Position numbers and translations under genes: made by a program. A stretch of 64,000 nucleotides of DNA from Misgurnus anguillicaudatus (taxonomy: Eukaryota; Chordata; Actinopteri; Cypriniformes; Cobitidae). This document shows, one piece after another, positions 34,269 to 46,216 of this stretch. The notes below the pieces were generated by a model. It saw only the letters and a program-made list of their open reading frames with translations, was not told where the DNA came from and did not search any database. The first letter of the stretch is position 1; every line of letters starts with the position of its first letter. The stretch spans positions 13,365,501 to 13,429,500 of the forward strand of contig NC_073337.2 in NCBI RefSeq assembly GCF_027580225.2, in the 5' to 3' direction.

Positions 34269-35194
34269 ATATGTTACGTCTGACATTTTATTTCACGTTA
34301 AGTTACAACGGACCAATCAGCAGCCATGTAACGTGCAATTACAGTGATTGACAGAAAACCCGACAAGTTACAAAACAATATGACATTTTCAGCTCGTCAT
34401 GAACGCAAACTTGGGAGGCCCTTGAACTTGGGAGGCCCCTGGGCTTCAGCCCAGGTAAGCCCGTGCATTAAGGCGGCCTTGATGGCAACATAAAGTTGGT
34501 TCAACTCTTTAAAATGAGGGATTTACAACATTCACAACGAAAAATGTCAGCAAACTGGACTGAAGCAGATATCAGGTAAGTTAGCTCATTACTTACTGCG
34601 TTGAAACGAAGATCATTCAGCAGCATAAAAGAATATCGCGTCACGTGCTCATTGAGCTATAATAAACGAAAATACCCGCGCGTCATCCCAACAAGTCGTT
34701 CAGCAAAATGCGGGTTTTAAATGCATATAAACAATCACGATGAGAAATGTCTGAAAACTGTATTAAAGCAGAACTCAGGGAGCTCGTCAAATATCCACTC
34801 AGAAGCTGAGATCATTCACCAGCATTAGAAGGCGGTGCGTGACGCGCTCCTTAATAATCTTATCATAAACAAAAGTGCACGCGAGTGGTTCTTGGAGGGA
34901 GAAATAATATATAATATGCAAACTTCAGACGCTGCGTAGAAGAGAGGGCGGGACTTTCAATGGGTGACGTGTCTTTCTGGGACCGTCACATGCCGGCTAA
35001 ACTTGGCAGTGTGAATGAAAAAAAATCTAACTAATCCAGAAAAATCCAGGATGCATATAACGTGTATTTTACGGAATTTCTGTGTGAAAAGGGCTTAAGT
35101 GGGCTATTGACACAAAATTTTCAGATGTAGCCATCAAGCCAAATATTGAATTCATACAAAGAAATCAGAACATTTAAGTATACAAGTTGAATCA

Positions 35195-35740
35195 TAATAA
35201 ATAAAGTGAAATGACACAGGGAATAAGTATTGAACACACTTCATTTAATACTTTGTAGAAAAACATTTGTTGGTGATTACAGCTTCTAGATGTCTCTTAT
35301 ATGCATCCTTCCACACAAATGGACTTTAAATCTTGAATGTTCCTTGGGCTTCTTTTATGAACTTTGATCTTCAGTTCTCTCCATAGATTTTATATGGGAT
35401 TTAGGTCAGGTGATTGACTGGCCCTTTCAAGCAACTTGATTTTCTTTCTTTGAAACCACTTCATTGTTTTTCTGGCCTTGTGTTTGGGATCATGTCTTGC
35501 TGAAATGTCCACCCTCTTTTCATTTTCAGCTTTCTGGTAGGTGGCAGCAGATTTTTATCCATTCATCCTGCCTTTAATAATATGAAGTCTGCCAGTACCC
35601 CTTGCTGAAAGGCAGCCCCAAACCATGATGCTTCCATCCCCAAACTGTTCTTGGGGTGGTGGGCAGTGCCATTTCTTCTCCAAACATGGTGTGTAGAATG
35701 ACGGCCAAAAAGTTCAATTTTGATAAATTGATATATTAAC
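35195..35740 (-). pseudogene. Tc1-like transposase relic, second family
   Basis: Read on the minus strand, [18 protein letters not shown] and [11 protein letters not shown] correspond to the middle of a Tc1 transposase, with the second catalytic Asp (QQD). The C-terminal part is much decayed; the usual NPIE motif has become unrecognisable. Several stops. A different family from the 8-12 kb copies. Terminal repeats were not found. Confidence 0.65.
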
Positions 35741-36507
35741 CCGCTGTATATGGGTTAATCTCTCCAGCTGCCATTTTTCCACATCGGTACTTCAAAACAG
35801 TTCCCCACATGTAATGACGAATCCAATCATGTCATCCAATCATAGCAGTGAGTGTATACTTCAAAGTCTTGAATGCAGCCCGCCCATCAAAAAGGGAGCA
35901 TTTTTCAAGCCAGACTCAAAACCAGGCCTATTACTTATTGCTTTAGATGTTTTTGAATGTAAAAACCACATGGACGTCATAACAGACCGGACAACAATAT
36001 AAAAACAATAACAGTGCCCAATTCACCACACCTTTAAAAGTAATTCATGCAGAAAATACAAAAATAAACATGCCAAATTAAATAGACTCACAAAAACGTT
36101 TTCAGGGAAGTACTCAGGAAAGTTGATTGTTGGAAGTGCAACCACAGAAGTTAGACAGCTAGTAAAACAAACTGATAAGTAGAGAAGGCAGAGCTATGGA
36201 AGAGCTCAGGAGATGGAGCCCAAGAGGTTGGTGGGGAAGGTAAGACAAACGGTAGATGGGTCAGATCCAGATGCAAAGAAGCCTTTATCTTGGATTTTAG
36301 TGTGTGCCAAGGTCCTTGGAGCCACAGCTTGCGTCTCAGGTGTAAATCGAAAGTAAGCTTGAACGCTATTTGTCGCCAAAAAAATCCTGTGCCCACCACA
36401 TTTCAATGTGCCAAGTCTTTAGTGGAGTGGAGACACTTTACCACAAAAGGAGCCGATTGACTGGAAACCACACTCAGCACCTGTTAAATTTGAATATTAA
36501 AATATAC
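35741..36507. other. Non-coding, nothing recognised
   Basis: Short ORFs on both strands (35814-36002, 36151-36406) have no known motifs. Confidence 0.4.
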
Positions 36508-36511
36508 TTAA

Positions 36512-37311
36512 AGGACAAATTCGGTATTTTACATTTAAAGCTCTGTTTTCAGATTGTTTATGATGAAATAGAATGGTTTTGACTGAACTTTCGACATATG
36601 CGGCTGCCCCGAGAATTTTCGGGTGTTTGTTGTTTCACCTCCCACCTCCACAATGGCTGCACAGGTGCACCGGAACAATCCCTCCCAAAATGCACCGAAC
36701 CCCCGTCCACAAAGACGTGAAGCCCACCGAGCGGCCAGGGGCGCTCACTGACATGCTCACACAAAAATCGCTGCAAAAGATGCCCTCCAACAGGTCTTTT
36801 AGCATTCGTTGTAAACTTGTGGACCTATTTCCCCAAACGCCTCACACCCGTATATTCTTCCGCTGAGAGCTGGAATAATAGAAACTCCAGCCCAGATGGT
36901 GGCAATAATCCACCTTTGCCAATTGCAAGAATACAAATAACGTTCCCGGCGGCGGAGTAATACCGTACCTCACAGCACATCTAACACAAGTCAATGGAGT
37001 TGGCAAAAACTATGATAAAACCTGTTGGAATGCGTATTTTGCAGCGATTTTGTGTGACCATATCAGTGAACACCCCTGACCACTCGCTGAGTTTCACCGC
37101 TTTGTAAATGAAAGTTTAATGCATTTAAGGAAGGATTGTTCCTGTGCACCTATAGAGCCATTATGGAGGTGGGAGTTGATATAAGAAACACCCGAAAATT
37201 CTCGGGCTAGCATCATATGTCGAAATTTCAGTCAAAACCGTTCTATTTCATCATAAACAATCTGAAAACAGGGCTTTAAGTGTAAAATACAGAACTTGCC
37301 CTTAAAACAAC
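36512..37311. mobile_element. TTAA-flanked palindromic element
   Basis: Flanked by TTAA (36508-36511 and 37312-37315). Left AGGACAAATTCGGTATTTTA matches an inverted, slightly changed right end. The arms (TGATGAAATAGAATGGTTTT at left, its complement at about 37233) are long. No coding capacity. Confidence 0.78.
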
Positions 37312-37384
37312 AAAATGTTTTAGATACTTTATGTATTTGATGTGTTACTTTTTGAAAGAGTTATTAACAATTAACATGCACAGA

Positions 37385-39245
37385 TTACATTATGACCACC
37401 TTCCTAATATCCTGTATGGCCTTCAAAACAGCAGCTATGAGGCAAAAAGCATTGATTTGACAAAGTGGGAATATGTTTCTGGTACCATAATGCTCCAGTT
37501 CTTATATATTGTATGGTTGGTGGCAATGTAGCACAGCCAAACCACCAATGTTCAATATGGTTCATGTCAGGTGAATTTGGAGGCCAAGGGGTGAACAGAA
37601 ATTCACCAGTATCCTTCTTTGAACCTTTCATTGATGACTTTGGCTTTGTCTCATGACACATCATCCTGTTGGTAACAAACAGGGAACACAGTTGCCATAA
37701 ATGGTTGCACTTCTTTCACAACAATGTTCAGATACCTGACAGCTGTCAGTGATGATGTAATTGTGATAACAGGACCAAAGTGTCCCAAGTAAACATCGCC
37801 CAGCCTGTGTCCACCCAACAGTTCATCCAGGTGCCATAGCCTCTTTTGGTAATCGGCTTATTAATGTGATGGATCAGGAATCTTAAGTCATCAGACAAGG
37901 CAATTGTCTTCCAATTACTTGCGGCCCAAACACAATAATCTATCATTTCATGCATTGTTGGCAAGTACATTAGAAGTATGTACTTCTAATGGCACTTTTC
38001 CATTGCATAGTACCCCACAGTTTGGTTTGGGTCAGCTCACTTCACTTTGGCTTGGTTAGCTTTTCCATTGAGTTTAGTAACACTTCAGAGTGGGAGGGAT
38101 TATAGGCGTGCCGTTATTTTTCCGCTGCCTACTGCTGTGACATCATACAAGGGAGAGTGTCTTGTACATTCCCATACATTTATTTATTGCTCAGTCCACC
38201 ACAAAATAAAATTTGACCCCCACAGATAGATGTTTGCACATCGCGTTTATCACTACCTCTGTCTCACATGACAGTTTCTGTACAAACACCCGTGGCGTCA
38301 GTCGCGAATGTGCCGCCACAAACTGCAAGTCTAAAAAAAATCGTGTTATGGTGTTCCTGAATCTCAACTTGTGGGTTGTTTTTCATTGCTACAAGGGAGT
38401 TTGGGAACTTACAGCAAAGCACAGATGACAACAGGTTTACTTGAGAAAGCGCAAGCTAGCATGAAGGTAAAGCGAATTTTTTACATTATAGTGATGACGC
38501 TGGAAGTGACCATTCTCTCAGACCAATCAGTGATCTACAGTGTTTTCGCATCACGTTTTGGTATCAGCTCAGGTTGCTTGGAACCCCAGCCGATGTGGTA
38601 CTAAAAAAAGTATAAGGTACTACGTACTGCACCCAGTGGAAAAGCCCCCAAAAGTAAGCTGACCCGACCCAAACCAAACCGTACTATGCAATGAAAAAGC
38701 GCCATAAGGTACCTTTGAGGTACCAATATGCACCTTTTAGGGAAAAAGGTGTACTAATTTACCCCCAGTGACAACTTTTGTACTTTCTTGTGCCTTTTTG
38801 TGCCCTTACATTGCACTGGTCAGCACTGTTTTAGCTGCTGGTGATTTGTCACACGTTCACCCTGCGCTCTCTGTTAATAATGGGCAACAGTCTGTGCTCC
38901 TCTTTGGCATCAATGAGCTTCAGATTACACACAGCTGGGCACCGGATCATTTAGCAATCCGTGCACCACTTCTGATATGTACTCACTACAATGGCATGTG
39001 AACAAGCCAGAAGGCGTGCCGTTTCTGAGATTCAAGTTCCAAAACACAGTGGCATCACAATTGTCCTCTATCAAAATCTAATAAATCAACAGCTTTACCC
39101 CTTCTGACACCAAACACTCTACTGACCGAAAGCTCGTCCTTGGGCGCTACATATAAAGCTCAATGAACTGTACCTGTGCCATCTTTTGGGTGCTCATTCC
39201 TCCAGGTTGGGAGTAATCATAATGTTATGACTCATCGGTGTAAGG
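37385..39245 (-). pseudogene. Tc1-like transposase relic, third family, split by a MITE
   Basis: On the minus strand, 38815-39245 holds the N-terminal part (a DFDRGQ-like phrase near 39075-39100), and 37404-37970 holds the catalytic part with NWKTIALSDDL (first Asp) and PPNSPDMNHIEHWW (catalytic Glu region). Between them about 840 bp is foreign, mainly the element at 37990-38705. Stops and frameshifts throughout. Terminal repeats were not delimited. Confidence 0.6.
37990..38705. mobile_element. TAA-flanked MITE (TGGCRCTTTTYCATTGCATAG ends)
   Basis: Left TGGCACTTTTCCATTGCATA and right CTATGCAATGAAAAAGCGCC are inverted repeats. TAA flanks both sides, suggesting a Harbinger-type 3-bp duplication. 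Inside the Tc1-like relic, so younger than it. Directly to the right is a GTACCTTTGAGGTACC repeat fragment (38706-38812). Confidence 0.65.
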
Positions 39246-39538
39246 AATAAACATTTTATAAATGTATTAATCGCTATTGGCATATTGGTTAACACAAGCT
39301 GTGAATCTGATATGGGTGTTATGGATCCACCCTGTTGAGTCCCTCATGGCCAGGGGGCAAAAAAAGCAAAACAAAGAAACAAAAACAAACCTTAACTTGA
39401 GTAAGAAAGACAAATAGCAGTTAGATGGCTAAGATGATGAGCAGAGCAGGTGAGAAAAAAGGACAATGGAGTGAGGTGAGGCCAAACTGTCTGTTTATAC
39501 AGCAAGCACAGAGTGCTTTATTAATTAAAGGGGCCATG

Positions 39539-40030
39539 GCATGAAAATCTGACTTTTTCCATGTTTAAGTGCTATAATTGGGTCCCCAGTGCTTTTATCA
39601 ACCTAGAAAATGTGAAAAAGATACCCAGTAACTTAGTTTTGGTAAACCACCCTCTATAAGCACATGAAAAAATAGGTTGTTGAAATTTGGCTCTCCTTAT
39701 GATGTCATAAAAAGCTCTTATTATAATAATACCGCCTCTTAATTTGCACTATCCAACCACAGCACTGCCATTTAGTGCAGAGAAAAGCACAATTGAGTTT
39801 TAATTGCAACAAACCACCATCATTGTGATCAGTGTTTAATTTTCATCAGCTCATTTGCATTTTAAAGGACACACCCAAAATGGCCAATTTTTGCACACAC
39901 CTACAAAGTGGCAATTTTAACATGTTATAATAAATTATCTATATATTATTTGGAGCTTAAACTTCACATATGTACTCTGGGGACACCAAAGATTTATTTG
40001 ACATCTTAAAAGTCTTGTGCCATGGCCCCT
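39539..40030. mobile_element. TTAA-flanked MITE
   Basis: 492 bp starting AGGGGCCATGGCA and ending TGCCATGGCCCCT, perfect 13-bp inverted ends, with TTAA at 39535-39538 and 40031-40034. No ORF. Confidence 0.88.
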
Positions 40031-40777
40031 TTAAACAAACTTACAAACAAGGCAGTACATACATGCTTAAAATTATGTAATCCATTCACAAATACCAAAC
40101 ACTATTAACAAAATGCTGTATGTAATTCGAGTGTGTGAGAATTGCTTTGGATATGGGTGTGTGCATTTTAAGACTTTACAAACAGGTTTTAACTTACATG
40201 TGGCATTTAGTCATCTTAGGTAGACTAAGGGTGCGTCTCAAATCTCTGTCTTACCCCTTACCCCTTCCCCTCGGTTTTGCACGTTCATATGAGGCGAAGT
40301 GGCGTCTCAATTCTAAGTTTGATCAAGGGCTAGGGCCAAGGCGTAGAGAAACATAGCCCTTGAAACGAAGTGTGATAAGGACCACACTAGAAAGAAAGGG
40401 GTAACGTTAACGTAGGAATTTCTCAGGAGAGCTGGCATCAAGATGAACGTCGAAGGAGTCACGCAAAAGAAAGTAACGTTGTTTTCCACAGTTTAATTAA
40501 GATTATATTATGACACTCATGTTTTATGATACTTTTAATAAAAATGTTCAAGCGTTTTAATTGTAATGTTTTTGTTTTGAATTGCTAGTTAAGATGCTAG
40601 CTAGCAGCTAAGTTATGCGCTATTGGTTGAGCTCATATTTGGAAGTGCAAAATCCGTTTTACTGCTTGACAGGTTTATGCATGTCATCACTGTACATCAG
40701 AGCTGTTCAATTCAAAACATCATTTTTTATGTGTTTCTGTTTTAGGTTTTTACAGAAATATAATATGCTAGCTACAC
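40031..40777. other. Non-coding; partial repeat
   Basis: Around 40208-40385 GGTGCGTCTCAAATCTC and later GGCGTCTCAATTCTAAG suggest a degenerate fish MITE, not delimited. Nothing else. Confidence 0.35.
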
Positions 40778-40781
40778 TTAA

Positions 40782-41160
40782 AGGTGCAGTATGTAATTTT
40801 TCCGAAGCATCTCTTGACAGAAATGCAAAATCATATACAAAACTATATTATCAGGGGTGTATAAAGACCTTTCATAATGAACCGTTATGTGTTTATTACA
40901 TTAGAATGAGACCTTTTTATCTACATACACTGAGGGCCCCCTTACATGGAAGTCGCCATTTTGCGCCACCATATTTCTACAAAAGCCCTTAACGTACAAT
41001 TTTTTTACTATGTTGTCTCTGACGATGACATGTTTGTCTGATGGCGGCTAACCTAGCTTCTCTATGTCTTTCAAAAGCGAGGGGTGAGCAGTGTACTAAG
41101 CCGTTGGTTGCAATTCGCAACCTCACCACTAGATGCCGCTAAAATTTACACACTGCACCT
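40782..41160. mobile_element. TTAA-flanked MITE
   Basis: 379 bp, starts AGGTGCAGTATGTAATTTTT and ends ACACACTGCACCT; TTAA at 40778-40781 and 41161-41164. Contains CACCACTAGATGCCGC near the right end, a conserved phrase of this family. Confidence 0.82.
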
Positions 41161-41164
41161 TTAA

Positions 41165-41667
41165 ATAAAGGATGTCCTCTTAATCCATCTTTAGTTTTTT
41201 TGTTAAGTATCTTAATTGAAATGCCTCACAAAACATGAAAATGATCTACTCATCCATATGCCCATAGGCCTATTGCGACCTCATGTTGCCCCTGTGTAAC
41301 AGCTGTGCAAGTGAACCCACCCCCTCCCAGAAAATCAGCACAATACTTTGTCTTTGTAGAAAAGAAAACCAAAATATTAAATATCCCTCTAACATATTGT
41401 TAAACAAAGATTGATCACTATTGACTGCAACCTGCCATCTGTGGTGTGTTATACATCGCTTGTTTATAAGTAGTGAACGACACGTTACATCACATACTGT
41501 GGTGAACAAAAGTGATGTCAGGAAGACATGGTATTTGTACAATTTTGCTTTTATTAATCCCTCAAGTTCACTCAGGTTTTGTAAGTAAGTAAGTAAGTAA
41601 TGTTATTTCTATAGCACCTTTCAAGAACAGTGTCACAAAGTGTTTTACAACATATATAATAATTATA

Positions 41668-41721
<54 letters not shown>

Positions 41722-42039
41722 AACACACACATAGTAAAGCAAAGTTACAATAAAACCAAAAATTTGCATAAAAAAACAAACAAACAAACAAACAAAAACC
41801 ATTAAATGAATGCCACTTTAAAAAGATATGTTTAGCATGTTAAGCAACAAAATATAAGAACTGTGGTTAAAAAATGGATAACAATCTTTTTTAACTCACA
41901 AGAATTAAAGTTGACTACAATTTTACCAGTCTTGATGATCCCCTCTTTCTTATTACCTGCAAAAGACCTTGACTCAAACGTTTATTGCATGTGTTTATTT
42001 TTTGGTCAAGACTCCTTAAATCCTTTTCAAAGCCAAGTT
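41165..42039. other. Non-coding; microsatellite and repeat fragments
   Basis: An (AC)n run occupies 41670-41718, preceded by (AAGT)n at 41583-41600 and followed by (CAAA)n at about 41774-41797. No gene. Part of 41860-42039 may be the decayed upstream part of the LINE fragment that follows. Confidence 0.5.
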
Positions 42040-42125
42040 TTGATTTACATCCCATTAAACCAGTGTTTAAATCTGGTGATAATATATTAGTTAGTAATTA
42101 TAGACCTATTAGCATTCTCCCAGTA
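42040..42125 (+). pseudogene. LINE reverse-transcriptase fragment
   Basis: Reads KPVFKSGDNILVSNYRPISI, the conserved start of a non-LTR reverse transcriptase domain (KSGD...NYRPIS). Only about 28 residues remain before DIRS-like sequence starts, so this is a truncated old copy. Confidence 0.65.
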
Positions 42126-42149
42126 GACACCGGGTTGGATTCTAAACAA

Positions 42150-43190
42150 TAATTCAAATGGTCTCTCACTGCAATTCGCTCGCAGACCATCCCGGTTTCA
42201 CAGCATTCTTTACACCACGGTCTCAGACGATCACGTTCAGATCCTCGAAGACGAGGTGCGCTCTTATTACTGATAAACGCGATGGAGATGGTACTGGCAG
42301 CGCAAAGTGAGTTAGGATCTTAGTGATGGGTGCGAGACCGCCTATGCCGAGTCCGAGTCAAGACCGAGTCTTTGAAGGGCCGAGACTGAGTCGAGACCGA
42401 GTCCAATGGTGAGTTGAGTCTGAGTCAAGACTGAGTCTGTGAGGAAGCAAGTCTGAGTCGAGACAGAGTCTTTTAGGAGTCAAGACCGAGTCGAGACCAA
42501 GACCATAAAAACATGTCCGTTTTCATATTCATGATTTAGGTTAGGCCTACAGACTAAGCTAGATTGGTCTTAATATGGACTATATGCTTTTACTATCATT
42601 AAAAAAAATCCCTACTACATGCATCATCTTCTGCCTATTTTTCTAGAGATAAATAAATGGCTCTGATGGAAGTATCTTTGCATTGCACCATGGGATGTCA
42701 TTTTTAAATAATGCCCGTCAACATTGCATGTTATTATTACTGTTATGTGTTGTGTGGTTTTTTTATATGAACATAAAAAAATGCATTGGTCTTGAGGAAA
42801 TTACGAGTCCTTCTCCTCTCATTGTGGTCCGAGACCGAGTCAAGACCGAGTCTTTGAAGGAACAAGTCCGAGACGAGACCGACTCGAGTACTACATCTTA
42901 CAGCCGGTATTTTCTTGTTCTGAAAAAAGATGGCAGCCTCAAACCGATACTGCATCTAAGCGTTTTGAATCACGTTTTCTTCAGACAGCCATTCAAAATG
43001 CTTACAGCCAAGCAGATTATGGCATTTATTTGTCCAGGAGACTGGTTAATATCAGTGGATCTGAATGACACTACGTGTCCATTTTGCTCCAACATTTGCA
43101 GAATTTAGAGGTCAAAATCAACCTTCAAAAGAGTTTGCTTACCCAAACGCAACAGATTTTGTTTTTTATTCATGACGCTCGACTCCAACA
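42150..43190 (+). pseudogene. DIRS-type retrotransposon relic (RT region), split by an insertion
   Basis: Before the insertion the frame reads GLSLQFARRPSRFHSILYTT, and after it SRYFLVLKKDGSLKPILHL and PGDWLISVDLND, in the order and spacing of DIRS1-like reverse transcriptase. A deletion then joins the sequence to LLQHLQNLEVKINLQKSLL, a downstream RT segment. The catalytic YxDD region is lost in that deletion. The reading breaks at 42323-42893, where another element sits. Confidence 0.65.
42323..42893. mobile_element. DNA element rich in GAGTC/GACCGAGTC repeats
   Basis: Interrupts the DIRS relic at a point duplicated as ATCTTA on both sides. Its left part (42330-42510) and right part (42830-42890) carry many copies of CCGAGTCAAGACCGAGTCT in opposite terminal regions. 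The start GTGATGGG recalls the MITE at 18827. Superfamily uncertain, possibly hAT. Confidence 0.55.
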
Positions 43191-43827
43191 GGATGTGAGT
43201 GTGATTAGAAAAAAATAACGCAGTCAGACGTATTCAGGGTTACATGAACCTTTTCATTACTGGATAATCAAATATGTGTTCATAATTTAAATAGTGGTTT
43301 CTTGTTTGCTTTTGGTTTCATATGTATATTTATTTATGTGTGTTTACCGTTAACCTGCCAGGAGCTGCAGATGAAAATTAGCCAGACTGGCTAAATCTGG
43401 CACATTTACATAGTAGACTTGTTTCTTGTGTTGATTAATGTGCATTGTCCTCTTTTAAAAAACAATGGAAAAACAACAGCTAGCGCAAGGCTTCACAAAG
43501 CTATTCTAGTGTAAAGAGTCACCCATCACTCCAGAGCTCAGGTGAAGAAGAAAAGCATAGAGAATGAGCCGAAGGATGAGCACAAGAAGAAAAAGAAGAC
43601 CCCCAAACATAGTTTTTATCCCCTTTCCTTGACCATGTCACTAAACCTAACATGATACTTTCAAACTGACCAATCAGAAGACCACCTTTAACCCCCACTG
43701 TACTGGATAAACAGCTCTGCCAATATTCTTTGATCACTATCAGTAAACAATGTACCAAAATGATACATATTTTTTCCCAGTGTACCTTTGTACCATTATT
43801 TCTCTGAGTGTACCAGTTCAGCTATTA
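43191..43827. other. Non-coding, nothing recognised
   Basis: No protein-like ORF or bounded repeat. Confidence 0.4.
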
Positions 43828-44186
43828 TTGAGATAGTTTACCCAAAAATGAAAATTCTGTCATCATTTACTTACCCTTGTACTGTACTGTGTACCCACAC
43901 TGTATGTTGTTCAGAACCTTTGTGAGTTTCTTTTATCTGTTAAACACACAAGAAGATATTTTAATAAATGATGGTAACCAAACAGTTGACAGTATACCAA
44001 TTAACTTCCATAGTAGAAAAATCAAATACTATTGAAGTCAATGGGCACCGTCAACTCTGTTTGCTTAGAATCGTTTATCAAAATATCTTAATTTCATCAG
44101 AACAAAGAAACTCAGACAGGTTTAGGACAACATGAGGGTTAGTAAATAATGAAAGCATTTTCATTTTAGGGTTAACAATTCCTTTA
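43828..44186. repeat. Palindromic interspersed repeat (second copy)
   Basis: Same family as 17408-17712: GAGTTTCTTTTATCTGTTAA and AAGATATTTTAATAAATGAT on the left, inverted partners on the right, ends AGTTTACCCAAAAATGAAAA and its complement. Confidence 0.72.
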
Positions 44187-44766
44187 ACCTTTTATGCACA
44201 ACATAGGTCAAAAGTGACCCGATAGAGTTTTTATTTTCTATATCGTTGCAAGAAATTAATGTTATCATTCAGTGTTCCAGGTATTCCTCAATGAATTTGG
44301 TTTTGATCATCACAAATAATACATTTAAAAACAATATTAAAACATTTAGTAAATATTAACCAAAGAAGTAAACATGTCACAATGCATGCTGAAAACTTTT
44401 AGATCATTGTTTATTTTTCTTGTTTGTTTAGAATACTCAGTTCAGAATGCTCAAGTTGGGTCAACAAGTTTTGTCAACAGAATAATATTTGTTAGCAGGA
44501 TGATTATACTTAATTCATTTAGTAAACACAAAATAATGAATTGACCCTCTTCAACAAAGATAATTTTTGTTAAATTAAATTATTTTATTTATCTTTTTAT
44601 ACGTAAATTGAATATTGTACTTTGTGTAATGTTGTTTTATGTGTGTAGGAATACAGAGACATCATAAGCCAAATAGATAGCCTCGACTATTCATTTGCTT
44701 GTAGTTTTTTTGGTCACAGACGAACAGCTGCTCTGATTTCCTCCACTATTCTGTGAACATACTGTA
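44187..44766. other. Non-coding; possible piggyBac-like left end
   Basis: TTAACCTTTTATGCACAACA followed by AGGTCAAAAGTGACCCG resembles the ends of the element at 21769-24351. No matching right end was found. The rest shows nothing. Confidence 0.35.
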
Positions 44767-45118
44767 AGGGGGCATGCACACCAAAACTTTTATGCCCTCG
44801 ACCGAAGCATATTTTCGATTGTTTCTAATGGAAGCTCTGCGTTTTTCAAATAAGCCAGCAGCTAGCGTTTTTTTCTGCACTGAAAACCGCTGAGCGTCGA
44901 GAGTTCAACTTTGGGTGAAAAGCTCCGCTCATCAATGTCAGTTCTCACACGGCCATCCAATCACAGTGGAAGAGGGGCGGTACAAGTATCACAACAACCA
45001 ACCGGCTCACAGCTCAAGTATCACAGCTAACAAAGCGCTCTGCTGAAGATACAGCTGGCAATCGGTGTCCTCCAGGCATTTTCAGCCGCGTTTAAAAGTT
45101 TTGGTGTGCACAACCCCT
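44767..45118. mobile_element. MITE with CACACCAAAACTTTTA ends
   Basis: Left GGGGCATGCACACCAAAACTTT and right AAAAGTTTTGGTGTGCACAACCCC are inverted repeats of about 22 bp. About 350 bp, no ORF. Target duplication not clear. Confidence 0.7.
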
Positions 45119-45149
45119 ACTGGATAGATCCACTTTACTGAAAAAAGGA

Positions 45150-45420
45150 GGAGCGGCACAGTGGCTCAGTGGGTAGCACTGTTGCCTCACAGAAAGAAGG
45201 TCCCTGGCTCAAGCCCCGGATAGGTCAGGTGGCATTTCTGTGTGGATTTTGCATGTTCTCCCTGTATCAGTGTGCGTTTACTCAGGGTACTCCGGTATTC
45301 TCCCACCGGCCAAAAACATGCAAGTTAGGCAAATTGGAGATGCCAAATTGTCCCTCCCCCAACCTGTGTATGGATCAACTGGTTCTCGCCAGGTGTAGAT
45401 GCTGGAATGGTGTAAAGAAA
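45150..45420 (+). repeat. DANA/Mermaid-like tRNA-derived SINE
   Basis: The head GGCACAGTGGCTCAGTGGGT and later GGCTCAAGCCCCGG contain pol III A- and B-box-like segments. The body TTTCTGTGTGGATTTTGCAT and TTCTCCCTGTAT matches, from memory, the DANA SINE of zebrafish and related cyprinids. Right end degenerate near 45420. Confidence 0.75.
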
Positions 45421-45477
45421 GAAAGGAGAAAGAAGGAGGAAAGACCTGCAAGGTGATTGACATATTAGCTGGTACTT

Positions 45478-45640
45478 TAGGAACATAACCCGGGGTTACA
45501 GAAAAGCCTTAACCATCCCTGGTGCAAACTCTAGGCACGTGGGAGAAACAGAAAGTGGCAAAATCTCAACCACTCTTGAGAGAAGAGATAGCCAGAAGGA
45601 ACATAGTTTTTAGATTAAGAAATTCCTGTGAAACAGAAGA
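45478..45640 (-). pseudogene. DIRS-type tyrosine recombinase fragment
   Basis: On the minus strand the reading SLLSRVVEILPLSV and SPTCLEFAPGMVKAFL aligns with the DIRS tyrosine-recombinase stretch that in relatives runs SVKRVGDLQALSV and LEFGP. Stops interrupt it. Opposite strand to the DIRS RT relic at 42150-43190, so either an inverted piece of the same element or a separate copy. Confidence 0.5.
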
Positions 45641-46212
45641 ATGAGCTGTGCCACAAAGGAAGTGAGTAACCCCACAGAGCAGTCCAAGGGGTCTGGTAGG
45701 TAGAGATGGCTGCCATATACAATAAATCTATGAAGTGGATTTTGGTAACCCAAAGATTTCACCAGCATGTCCCCTTCAGGGGACTACACCCAAAGTTTCC
45801 ATATTTTTGGGTGGGAATGCAGTATCCCGCCCCTCACATGAGACAGTAATTCTTTCCTCACAGGAATTTCTCATAAGGAGACATTTGATTCAGGCCAGCC
45901 AATGTAGGGCTACCAGCAGTAGACTGCCCCCAAAAGTAAACCACACGGTACATTCACACTGGGCAAAAGCCAACAGCGAACGGCAATGGCCAATTACAGT
46001 GGCCGCAACATATGCTCAGGTCTTCCATAAACGTAATTGGCTGGCTCTGCCTTGGTTATTTGCATTAGGCAATCTGATTGGCTGACGCACGTGTTGCCGC
46101 ATGAAAAGTTTAGAAATGTTCAACTTCTGCCACGAGCAACGGCACTGACGCGACACCGACGGATCCACAATTCAGTTCGACAGCGCATGACGTCACTGTA
46201 CGCCCTGTACCG
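45641..46212. other. Non-coding; repeat-like, nothing bounded
   Basis: A 116-codon ORF at 45735-46085 has no motif and lies over a CACATTCACACTGGGC repeat-like phrase. It is not supported as a gene. Confidence 0.4.
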
Positions 46213-46216
46213 TTAA

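Larger units (their letters stand above)
26460..34481. mobile_element. hAT element B, non-autonomous, carrying a Gypsy insertion
   Basis: Starts CAGGGCCGCCTTAA and ends TTAAGGCGGCCTTG, with the exact 8-bp duplication ATGGCAAC at 26452-26459 and 34482-34489. Without the Gypsy insertion it is about 1.37 kb. No transposase ORF is visible. The GGCCCC-rich subterminal parts (26480-26520 and 34415-34450) are inverted relatives. Confidence 0.85.
26085..35095. mobile_element. Outer element A: TAA-flanked non-autonomous DNA transposon, with nested insertions
   Basis: Left end AACCTCATTCACACAGA and right end, inverted, AGCCCTTTTCACACAGA, flanked by TAA (26082-26084 and 35096-35098). A second copy in inverted orientation is at 47455-51609. 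A 3-bp TAA duplication suggests the PIF/Harbinger group, but no transposase remains. Inside lies a hAT (26460-34481), which itself holds a Gypsy element. Confidence 0.65.

Noticed and set aside
45735..46085. 116-codon ORF
   Set aside because: No motif; spans repeat-like sequence and ends near a TTAA palindrome; no splice or promoter support.
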